The notes beneath the pieces were generated by a model. It made no database searches. It was given only the letters and a program-made list of their open reading frames with translations, and had not been told where the DNA came from. A DNA stretch of 36,961 bases, from positions 1-36,961 of IMG/VR virus record IMGVR_UViG_3300010966_000076; one strand, 5' to 3'. This DNA comes from a virus. Below are positions 31,014 to 36,961 of this stretch, in pieces (positions within the stretch are counted from its first letter, which is position 1; the number at the start of each line of letters is the position of its first letter). The translations under genes and the position numbers were made by a program.

Positions 31014-31732
31014 ACGGGCAGAATCCATTCGTCCTGATCGTGCGGCTGCTCATGCACCCACGGGATGAGTTTCTCGTCGGTGTAGTAGCCGAAGACCATG
31101 CCCTGCGACCAGGCGAAGGTGGCCCTGCGCGTATTGGCATAATCCATCGCCCCCCGGCGGGTAAGGGTGCCGACGCTGATGCCCGTCGGAGTATCGTCCC
31201 GTCGACCCGTCATGCGGCCGACCTTGTGGGTATGGGCGAAGATGACATTCCCGTACATCTCGGCCATGTCCCGTGGGGCGTTCTCGCCGTATACCGTGCC
31301 GTGGGTGAACTTGTAGTTGGCCAACTGGAATGCCTGCCAGATGCCCGTGTATTCGACGAACAGGGCTTTCCGCTTCCGGCAATGCTCGGTAATGTCGTTG
31401 ATCAGGCGGATGGCATAGCCAGAATAGACCTCGTCGTCCGAGGCGGCTTCGCGCCAGAGGCGGACCTCATGGTTGCCGGCCAAAACGACGTTCGGGCGGA
31501 GCTGGTCAAGAAACTTCAGCCCCCCGCCGATATCGGGTTCGACGGCGTCGCCCTTACCCCGAGCCGAGGACATGAACGGGGTCATATCCACGAAGTCCCC
31601 AAGGTGAACCGTCATATGGGGCTTGAACCGTTCCTTGAACTTTAGCACCCCCTCGATGGCCTTCGGATCGGCGTACATCCCGTGGGAGCAACCTACCGCC
31701 ATGAACCGCTTCCAGCCTTTGTTGATGTTCAT
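31010..31732 (-). CDS. Calcineurin-like metallophosphoesterase
   Basis: A 240-residue protein with the metal-binding motifs GDFVD (45-49), GNHE (86-89), H144 in THG, and HTH (167-169) of binuclear phosphoesterases. The usual first D-x-H is C15-S-H17 here, so one ligand Asp is replaced by Cys, an unusual change that could alter metal or activity. Substrates (nucleotides, DNA ends or RNA) are unknown. It overlaps the small gene upstream by ATGA and the winged-helix gene downstream. Confidence 0.8.
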   Translation of the reverse strand: MNINKGWKRFMAVGCSHGMYADPKAIEGVLKFKERFKPHMTVHLGDFVDMTPFMSSARGKGDAVEPDIGGGLKFLDQLRPNVVLAGNHEVRLWREAASDDEVYSGYAIRLINDITEHCRKRKALFVEYTGIWQAFQLANYKFTHGTVYGENAPRDMAEMYGNVIFAHTHKVGRMTGRRDDTPTGISVGTLTRRGAMDYANTRRATFAWSQGMVFGYYTDEKLIPWVHEQPHDQDEWILPV

Positions 31733-31947
31733 TGTGTATTGTTAGGCAGGTGTTTAGGGGGTCGACCAAAGCCGACCCAGACGAAGGACATCTTCATGCG
31801 GTTGGCGGCTTCTTGGATGGCGCGGAGGGAATAGCCGTATTCATAAGCGGCCTCCTTGGTCGTCAGCCCTTGGGCAATCGCCTGGGGAATAATAGTCCTA
31901 GCCGGCGGCTTGCCGTACTTGTTCGTCCGCTTCAGGTTGGTCGTCAT
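31729..31947 (-). CDS. Small helix-turn-helix protein
   Basis: A 72-residue basic protein with a homeodomain-like or sigma-like helix-turn-helix: GLTTKEAAYEYGYSLRAIQE then AANRM. It is one of two tiny proteins here built from the same A-A-x-x-x-G-x-S/R pattern. It may be a repressor of early genes, by inference. Confidence 0.6.
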   Translation of the reverse strand: MTTNLKRTNKYGKPPARTIIPQAIAQGLTTKEAAYEYGYSLRAIQEAANRMKMSFVWVGFGRPPKHLPNNTQ

Positions 31948-32192
31948 CGGTTCAACAGGTTCACCGCCTCATGCTGGCCGTTGTGCAATTCCCAGAATTC
32001 GACATTGGATCGCTTCAGGGTCGGCAGCACCGTCCGCTTCCACTTGGCCATAGCGTCGGCGAATTCGTCCCGGCTGTAGGCCACGAACTCGGGATGCTCG
32101 ACCTTGCCGCCGTCGAGGATGACCAGCAGCGCATGGCAACGCTTGGGCATCTTGTGGGTGTACTGGGTCAGGTTGATAGGGGGCTTTCTCAT
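31944..32192 (-). CDS. Small hypothetical protein
   Basis: An 82-residue protein with a central beta strand (ALLVILDGGK) and a helix (YSRDEFADAMAKWKRTVL). No family is recognised. It lies between two helix-turn-helix genes, overlapping both by four bases. Confidence 0.55.
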   Translation of the reverse strand: MRKPPINLTQYTHKMPKRCHALLVILDGGKVEHPEFVAYSRDEFADAMAKWKRTVLPTLKRSNVEFWELHNGQHEAVNLLNR

Positions 32193-32380
32193 TTGCGGTG
32201 CTTGGAGGGTTTGAGGGTGAGACCGAGACGCTTGGCGGCTGAGTACAGGCTGTCACGCCTTAAACCGAGCTTGGCGGCGGCTTCGGCGTAAGTCAGGCCG
32301 GCGGCGTGGCCGTCGATGATGGCCTGCTTGACCTTGCCGTAGACTTCCTTGCGGTGGATGATCACTTGATGAGTTTCCAT
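32189..32380 (-). CDS. Small helix-turn-helix protein
   Basis: A 63-residue basic protein with GLTYAEAAAKLGLRRDSLYS then AAKRLG, a compact helix-turn-helix. It resembles the protein at 31729-31947 in layout, perhaps by old duplication. It overlaps the next upstream gene by 19 bases. Confidence 0.6.
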   Translation of the reverse strand: METHQVIIHRKEVYGKVKQAIIDGHAAGLTYAEAAAKLGLRRDSLYSAAKRLGLTLKPSKHRK

Positions 32381-32538
32381 TTGTTGAGTTCAGGGTTGAA
32401 GAGGTATTCCCAGCGAGCCTTGGCGTCGAAGTGGTAGCGTTTGGTCTTGGCGAATTCGCCAGGCGTCTGCTTCTTGTTTTCGAGATGCCCCCCGCCGTGC
32501 GCGGGACGCTTCCAAGTCTTGTAGGTCTTTTTGGTCAT
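32362..32538 (-). CDS. Small basic protein
   Basis: A 58-residue protein rich in Lys, Trp and Tyr (MTKKTYKTWKRP...). No family is recognised. ATG 32538 overlaps the upstream stop and follows an AGGGCAAGCCGAGC stretch that ends the previous gene, so this start is preferred over an earlier codon. Confidence 0.55.
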   Translation of the reverse strand: MTKKTYKTWKRPAHGGGHLENKKQTPGEFAKTKRYHFDAKARWEYLFNPELNKWKLIK

Positions 32539-32813
32539 GCGCTCGGCTTGCCCTCCAAGAAATCGCATCGGTTTTGCAGTTGCTCGTTGTCTGCGGTCAG
32601 CCGCTCGACCTCGGCCTTGAGGCGGGTCACTTCATCGGCGATTTTAATTCCAACTTCGGAAGCCAACTTAAGGCCGTCAGCGAGTTCATTAACCTCGGCC
32701 TTGAGGCGGGCGTAGTCCTCGTACTTTACCCAATCGCCAGAACGAAACTCGTGCATCTTAGCCCAAGGTGGCTGAAAGTCTGCCACGATGCTGTATCGCT
32801 TCGGCTCGCTCAC
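32535..32813 (-). CDS. Coiled-coil protein ending in GKPSA
   Basis: A 92-residue protein with heptad-rich helices from about 32 to 88 (LKAEVNELADGLKL and VTRLKAEVERLTADNEQLQN). It starts at GTG 32813, overlapping the upstream stop. Its last codons (EGKPSA) double as the ribosome site of the next gene. Confidence 0.55.
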   Translation of the reverse strand: MSEPKRYSIVADFQPPWAKMHEFRSGDWVKYEDYARLKAEVNELADGLKLASEVGIKIADEVTRLKAEVERLTADNEQLQNRCDFLEGKPSA

Positions 32814-33088
32814 GACTGCTTGCCCTCCTTGTTTTCGTTCATCCAGAATGTCCTGTAAGACGATGGAAGCCGTGTGCCAGCCTTAGTCCAGAAGTTGACG
32901 CTGACATCCACCCCATCGGCTTCGGCTGGCGTGTTCGTCATCTTGTTCAGCGACCCTTTCAGCTCATCGTTTTCCTTCACGAGCGCGGCGTTCCTGACCT
33001 CCAACCTACTGATATAATCATCTCCGGCCTTGAGGTCGCGCCACATATCCAGAATGGCCTCGTTGATTTTGAACGGATCGTGGTTCAT
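32810..33088 (-). CDS. Hypothetical protein ending in KEGKQS
   Basis: A 92-residue protein with a coiled-coil stretch (YISRLEVRNAALVKENDELK) and a beta-rich C-terminus. ATG 33088 overlaps the upstream stop (ATGA). Its final codons contain AAGGAGGGCAAG, a strong ribosome site for the next gene. Confidence 0.55.
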   Translation of the reverse strand: MNHDPFKINEAILDMWRDLKAGDDYISRLEVRNAALVKENDELKGSLNKMTNTPAEADGVDVSVNFWTKAGTRLPSSYRTFWMNENKEGKQS

Positions 33089-33732
33089 TTGGCAGGGGGC
33101 TTGGGAAGGGGCATCCAATGGGTCATCTTTACCGATGTAGACCAGTCTCCATCAACCTCGACCCATCCAAAGACATCCTTCGGGTCATCCCATTGGTGAA
33201 GACAAGTCCAAGTGGCACGGACAGGGTCAGTAAAGTCATCAGACCATCCGATGATAAGACTTCCATCCTTCGGCGCCGTCTCGATGGGTTGCCATTCGCT
33301 ATTCGCGAATTGCGAACGGAGGTCGGCAAGCTCTTCCTGCTGGCTACCGATATGGTTCAGGTAATGGATTACTTTCATGCGAACATGACGGCTCTGGGCG
33401 GCCTGCTCCAGCAAGTCCTGCTTGAGCGCCTCGATCTGGGCGTTCTGCTCCTCGATAGTCTCCCGCAGCCCTCGGTTGCACCCCGGTTTCTTGCACCCCT
33501 TGGAGCAAGTGTGGATGCCGTCGTGCGGAGATTGGGAGGGTTTAATCTCCGCATTTTTGCGGAGGTTTTCCATGACCTCTAGGTAAAGCTCGTAGCAGAC
33601 ATATGCTCCGTCTTTGCATTTTACCATGCGCCAGGGGCCACCGAAGCTCCGGGCTTTAGGATCATATCGTTCAGGGTCACGGATGCCGCGTAGTACGTCA
33701 TCCCAGTGTTTGGTTGATTTGGGTTTAGGCAT
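33085..33732 (-). CDS. Protein with DUF551-like C-terminus
   Basis: A 215-residue protein. The C-terminal 60 residues carry the DUF551 pattern WQPIETAPKDGSLIIGW ... HWMPLPKPP, found in many phages with no known role. Ahead of it are a cysteine cluster (HTCSKGCKKPGCNRG, perhaps metal-binding) and a coiled coil (LRETIEEQNAQIEALKQDLL). The start region MPKPKS follows a structured 97-base gap. Confidence 0.75.
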   Translation of the reverse strand: MPKPKSTKHWDDVLRGIRDPERYDPKARSFGGPWRMVKCKDGAYVCYELYLEVMENLRKNAEIKPSQSPHDGIHTCSKGCKKPGCNRGLRETIEEQNAQIEALKQDLLEQAAQSRHVRMKVIHYLNHIGSQQEELADLRSQFANSEWQPIETAPKDGSLIIGWSDDFTDPVRATWTCLHQWDDPKDVFGWVEVDGDWSTSVKMTHWMPLPKPPAK

Positions 33733-33757
33733 ATTTGCTTAGTGTGGTTAAGTAACT

Positions 33758-33802
33758 AGAGCGTTTCGTAAACCGCCGTAGATGGCGTGTTATTACCGCT
33801 CT
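33758..33802. promoter_or_regulatory. Nested hairpin in a 97-base intergenic gap
   Basis: AGAGCG/CGCTCT are outer arms, and CGCC/GGCG inner arms around ATCTAC. It contains GTTATTACC, a variant of GTTATTAAC. It is possibly an operator or processing site between 33829 and 33733. Confidence 0.35.
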
Positions 33803-33829
33803 GGAAGATTATGCGTCAGGTATGGCGTT

Positions 33830-34021
33830 TTAGCGGTTTTGCCAAAGATAGACCGCACCGAAGAATATGAAGGTCAATCCGAACAGGTAATGAAAGCGGC
33901 TCTCATCAGTACCGTCGTTCAAGGCGACCTCCAAGAATGATGCGATCACGATGAACGCAAAGGTCGGAAGCAAGGCTAAACCGATTTTGCCCAACACGGA
34001 GGTGATGAAGTCGGGACTCAT
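33830..34021 (-). CDS. Small two-span membrane protein
   Basis: A 63-residue protein with two predicted membrane helices (about 10-30 and 45-60). ATG 34021 follows the AAGGAGGGCAAGCCGAGC junction of the upstream gene, with an ATGA overlap. No family is recognised. Confidence 0.6.
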   Translation of the reverse strand: MSPDFITSVLGKIGLALLPTFAFIVIASFLEVALNDGTDESRFHYLFGLTFIFFGAVYLWQNR

Positions 34022-34251
34022 ACGCTCGGCTTGCCCTCCTTGGGCGGTCTTGGAACTCGATAAGGTTGCCAATGGGTTGGTTCAACATTCCAAGGTGCAG
34101 AGCCACCTTCCCAGCAAACCCATCCCTTGCGGTCAGATGACCAAGAGCCACGGAACACATATTTGCCACCTGTGGGACGCATATCTTGGTAAAGCCAAAG
34201 GATTTTATAATCCTCTTTCTTTGCTGTAAGGATTGGTTTCCAAGCACTCAT
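34018..34251 (-). CDS. DUF551-like small protein ending in KEGKPSV
   Basis: A 77-residue protein with W-K-P-I near the start, central beta strands and THWQPYRVPRPP near the end, the DUF551 layout in short form. It is a second copy of the domain found at 33085-33732. Both ends carry the recurrent junction AAGGAGGGCAAGCCGAGCGT. Confidence 0.65.
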   Translation of the reverse strand: MSAWKPILTAKKEDYKILWLYQDMRPTGGKYVFRGSWSSDRKGWVCWEGGSAPWNVEPTHWQPYRVPRPPKEGKPSV

Positions 34252-34523
34252 ACGCTCGGCTTGCCCTCCTTGGCGGCGTTCCACGCATCAAAGCACTCGA
34301 TGGTCATTGAAACATGGTAAGGCTTGCCCTTCCAATAAGCCTCAAGGCAAATACTGACCGCATCCCCGGCCTTGACGACGCGCTCGTACTGCTCGACCGG
34401 CACAGCGGTCACAAAGGACGAGGCCCGGAGGCGGGCGAGTTCGGCCTTGAGCCGTGCGTTCTCGGCCATCGCCTTGACCATCTCCCCCCACTTCTCGGGA
34501 TCGACGGGAATGAAACGACTCAT
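34248..34523 (-). CDS. Hypothetical protein ending in KEGKPSV
   Basis: A 91-residue protein with a short N-terminal coiled coil (MAENARLKAELARLRAS). No family is recognised. Its last codons are the same ribosome-site cassette as in the next gene. ATG 34523 overlaps the stop of the kinase gene. Confidence 0.55.
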   Translation of the reverse strand: MSRFIPVDPEKWGEMVKAMAENARLKAELARLRASSFVTAVPVEQYERVVKAGDAVSICLEAYWKGKPYHVSMTIECFDAWNAAKEGKPSV

Positions 34524-35110
34524 CGGTAGATATGGTAGATTTCAGAGGCTACGGCGCGGACGCCGGCGGGGTCAACCGCCAAGCGGGTGTGCAGTATCTG
34601 CATCGAGGCCATCATGTCAGCCAAGCTGCCCGCCTCCTCGTCGTTCGCCGGCCCGAAGCCTGGACGCTGAATCTCGACGGTCACGATCTGCACATCAAGG
34701 TGCTTGGCCAAAAACAGGTACTCGTTCAGGTATCGCCAGTCCGAGACCAAGGCCACGGGGCGAACATCCAGCGGCGAGTAATCCATGAACAGGGCGACCT
34801 GCGCGTTCAGATGCCGAGCGAAGATGTCCTTGTCCACCCCCCGGAGGGTACGGCCCAATTCGACCAGCAGCCCCCGATTCTTCACCTTGAAGTCCTCGGC
34901 ATGGAAGTCGACGACTCCCGCCTTGAAGACCCCCATCGCCCGAAGCACGTCGTTGGCCCGTTCCTTCAGCACATCGGCAAACTTGAAGACCTCGCAACGG
35001 TTGCCGTTTCCGTTGAAGTGTTCCATCAGACAAGCGGCGAAGGTATCCTTCCCCGCGCGAGCGACCCCGGTGATCATAAAGACCAGCGGCTTGTTATTCT
35101 TAGGCATCAT
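34520..35110 (-). CDS. Deoxynucleoside monophosphate kinase-like protein
   Basis: A 196-residue P-loop kinase expected to phosphorylate dNMPs for phage DNA synthesis. The P-loop is GVARAGKDT at 15-23, and the lid/nucleoside region includes VSDWRYLNE, the counterpart of the V-x-D-x-R-x-x-N-E motif of phage dNMP kinases. It overlaps the 3' end of the helicase gene by 11 bases. Substrate choice cannot be read from sequence. Confidence 0.75.
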   Translation of the reverse strand: MMPKNNKPLVFMITGVARAGKDTFAACLMEHFNGNGNRCEVFKFADVLKERANDVLRAMGVFKAGVVDFHAEDFKVKNRGLLVELGRTLRGVDKDIFARHLNAQVALFMDYSPLDVRPVALVSDWRYLNEYLFLAKHLDVQIVTVEIQRPGFGPANDEEAGSLADMMASMQILHTRLAVDPAGVRAVASEIYHIYR

Positions 35111-36590
35111 AGTTATCGAAAATGCGTCCGTAGATTCTTTGAAGCGGCGATTGCTTGGGCTTACCTTTGCTCTGCATACGCCAGTCAGAGGAGATGGCCT
35201 TCGAGGCCGAATCCTTGGTCAGACGCTCGGCACCGCGCACCCCGAATTGCTGGAGCTTGCGGACCTGCTTCACGGTGGCCAGATTAAGGGCTTCCCGTGC
35301 CTTCAGGCGGGCGATCATCCAGTCGGCTTGGTCAGCCGTCATCCCACGGGCGTGGACGCCGTGGCGGGCCAATTCCGTGGCTTGGTAACCAAACATCGAC
35401 GACTCGGAGGTCGGAGCCGGCAGGACGAACCCGAAAACCGCGCAGGCGACCGACAGGTCGACCAGCCCCAGTTCCTTGGCTTCCTTCGTCGACGACCGCT
35501 GCTCCTCGGCGGCGATACGGCGGAGCATCGACTCTTCCGCCTGGCGGTCGCACCCCTCGGCGGCGTCCAGCGGGTCATGCGACCCGTCAATCGGGGCGGA
35601 CTTGGCCTGCGGGTGAACCGTGAAGGCGTCCGCCGGCGTGAAGGAATTCTCCCCGCTGATCCACATGGGGTCGAGGATAAGGCAATCGGTCTTGCCGGGG
35701 GCCGTGCGGAGTCCTCGGCCAATCATCTGGCACCAGAGTGCGCGGGACTGGGTCGGACGCAGCAGGATGACGCAATCGGTGTCGGGGGCGTCGAACCCTT
35801 CGGTGAACAGGTTCACATTGCAGAGGACACGCAGTTCGCCGTTCTTGAACGCTTCGACCGTGCCGGCCCGGAACTTGCCCGTGCTGCCGTCGGCGTGGCC
35901 GGCCTCGATGCCGCGCTGGCGGAGCAAGGCGACCAGGCGGACGGAGGTGTCGACCTCGGGCAGGAAGCAGATGGCCTTCTTGCGGTCCCAGCGGTTCAGC
36001 TCGGTGACGATGCTGTCGGCGACCGCTTCGAGGGCGTCGTCGTAACCGCGCAGGCGAATGAGGCTCATCTCGACGGGCATCTTCTGGGCCATCGGACGGA
36101 CGAGGTGACCCTGCTCGATAAGGGTACGGATGGCAATCTCGTAGGCTGGCACGAAGCCCACGGTCTCAAGTTTCTGGCGGTCGAGGCGATCGGGCGTGGC
36201 GGTCACGGCGACCTTCGGGCCGGTGAACACGGCGTTGAACTTGGCCCATGACGAGGCGACGGCATGGTGGGCTTCGTCGAAGACGACGAGCGCGGACGCC
36301 TTGTCCTCGGCGGAGATATGATCGAAGTCGGCGGAGAAGACGCTTAGGGCTTCGCCCCGGACGCCGAACCTGTCCATCGTGGCCTTCGCCTGGTCGATGA
36401 GTTCCTTGCGGTGGGCCACGAAGAAACACTTGCGGTTCGTGCCGGTCTGCCAGCGGAGCATGATGCTGGAGGCAATCACCGTCTTGCCGGCACCCGTGGG
36501 GGCGATGACAAGCGGGTTGACGGCCTTCGCAATAAACGAAAGCGCGGCGGTGACGGCGGCTTCCTGATAGTCTCGGAGCTTCAGTTCCAT
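35100..36590 (-). CDS. SF2 DEAD/DEAH helicase (complete, haplotype B)
   Basis: A 496-residue helicase. The motifs are P-loop APTGAGKT (30-37), DEAH (105-108), TATPDR (130-135), and motif VI QMIGRGLRT (288-296). These belong to the superfamily 2 group related to RecG/UvsW-like unwinding enzymes. The C-terminal 200 residues are a separate helical part. It would remodel forks or recombination intermediates, in keeping with the resolvase and annealing genes. ATG 36590 lies one base from the upstream stop. It is the full version of the gene whose alternative 5' end is at 1-364. Confidence 0.9.
   Translation of the reverse strand: MELKLRDYQEAAVTAALSFIAKAVNPLVIAPTGAGKTVIASSIMLRWQTGTNRKCFFVAHRKELIDQAKATMDRFGVRGEALSVFSADFDHISAEDKASALVVFDEAHHAVASSWAKFNAVFTGPKVAVTATPDRLDRQKLETVGFVPAYEIAIRTLIEQGHLVRPMAQKMPVEMSLIRLRGYDDALEAVADSIVTELNRWDRKKAICFLPEVDTSVRLVALLRQRGIEAGHADGSTGKFRAGTVEAFKNGELRVLCNVNLFTEGFDAPDTDCVILLRPTQSRALWCQMIGRGLRTAPGKTDCLILDPMWISGENSFTPADAFTVHPQAKSAPIDGSHDPLDAAEGCDRQAEESMLRRIAAEEQRSSTKEAKELGLVDLSVACAVFGFVLPAPTSESSMFGYQATELARHGVHARGMTADQADWMIARLKAREALNLATVKQVRKLQQFGVRGAERLTKDSASKAISSDWRMQSKGKPKQSPLQRIYGRIFDNYDA
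36233..36287. repeat. Internal copy of the left terminal 55 bases
   Basis: Identical to 1-55. It marks the branch point between the two haplotypes inside the helicase gene. Confidence 0.85.
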
Positions 36591-36591
36591 G

Positions 36592-36912
36592 TTAGCGGAT
36601 GACTTCGACCTTGCCGCCGAGGAGGGTGGTCGGACCTTTGCCCGTGATGGCGTCGGCAAGCGACTTGGCGAACGCCTGGTGGGCGTCGTGCAGTTCGACG
36701 GCCTTGGCGACGGCGGAGTCCTTGTCCACGCAGCGGGCGTTGAAGCCACGGGTGCGGGAGAACTTCGGCGAGTCCTGACGGCTGACGAGCCATTCGGCGG
36801 AGTCGTCCTTTTTGGCGATCAGGCCGATGACTTTCTCGGCCTTGCGGACGAGGAAGAACTGGACGCCGATGTAGCGGCCGGTGGAGGTTTCGTTGACGGT
36901 GATGTTGTTCAT
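36592..36912 (-). CDS. Hypothetical protein, haplotype B specific
   Basis: A 106-residue protein beginning MNNITVNETSTGRYIGVQ, beta-rich at first and helical later (AVAKAVELHDAHQAFAKSLA). No family is recognised. It takes the place of the 134-residue gene plus HNH gene found in the other haplotype, behind the same 54-base leader. It ends one base before the helicase start, so the two are one operon. Confidence 0.6.
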   Translation of the reverse strand: MNNITVNETSTGRYIGVQFFLVRKAEKVIGLIAKKDDSAEWLVSRQDSPKFSRTRGFNARCVDKDSAVAKAVELHDAHQAFAKSLADAITGKGPTTLLGGKVEVIR

Positions 36913-36961
36913 GGGTATTATGTATTATGCGGGTGGCGTCTCCTGTTATTAACACTCCCGT
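36908..36961 (-). repeat. Right terminal overlap with 1162-1215 (shared leader)
   Basis: Identical over 54 bases to 1162-1215, and the next base inward differs. It contains the GTTATTAAC palindrome and the start of the gene at 36912. With the left overlap it closes the genome into a circle. Confidence 0.85.

Noticed and set aside
1-36961. Lysogeny genes, tRNA genes or CRISPR arrays
   Set aside because: No integrase, repressor of recognisable type, tRNA fold or regularly spaced repeat array was found by reading both strands.

Overview
The window is most simply read as one complete genome of a tailed phage (siphovirus-like, lambda-type head module), read once around a circle with a short overlap. 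Bases 1-55 match 36233-36287 exactly, and 36908-36961 match 1162-1215 exactly. Between these shared blocks the two ends differ. That is what results when an assembly walks around a circular or circularly permuted genome and passes the same locus twice, in two versions (haplotypes). By this reading the genome is about 36.2 kb with haplotype A (left end) or about 35.7 kb with haplotype B (right end). I see no integrase, repressor, partition gene, tRNA or CRISPR array, so a lytic phage is likely. A Gram-negative host is inferred from a spanin-like lipoprotein; the host group cannot be named from the sequence alone.

Two large divergently transcribed arms start from a control region near 8.8-9.6 kb and converge near 28.70-28.75 kb. 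The plus arm (9.56-28.70 kb) is the late module: small DNA-binding proteins, terminase small and large subunits, gpW-like joiner, portal, S49 protease, scaffold-like coiled coil, major capsid, head-tail joining genes, short tape measure, tail-tip and host-contact proteins, a collagen-like/leucine-rich tail fibre, and a lysis cassette. A strong terminator follows the capsid gene. Five late genes are preceded by the same element, TTGACA-N3-GGCTAAACCCA.

The minus arm runs from 8.83 kb down to 1 and, through the circle, from 36.9 kb to 28.75 kb. It begins with a compositionally odd, low-complexity region with a Gp88-like gene (6.6-9.3 kb). Then come a transglycosylase-like gene and a recombination cluster: RuvC-like resolvase, SPFH/band-7 protein, RecT-like annealing protein, RecE-like PD-(D/E)XK exonuclease and a DUF669-like putative ssDNA-binding protein. 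After a terminator comes the variable helicase locus, followed by an SF2 helicase, a dNMP kinase, a run of small accessory proteins (helix-turn-helix, coiled-coil, DUF551-like), a phosphoesterase and a primase-helicase. No DNA polymerase is visible, so replication probably uses the host polymerase with phage priming, unwinding and recombination.

The most notable signals are: the two helicase-locus haplotypes, one with an HNH endonuclease gene and a sharp rise in divergence next to it; two different arm-specific junction motifs placed just before start codons; the odd-composition island with a six-run G4-type repeat; a doubly hairpinned leader ahead of the late operon; and a lipoprotein with three C-terminal membrane segments.
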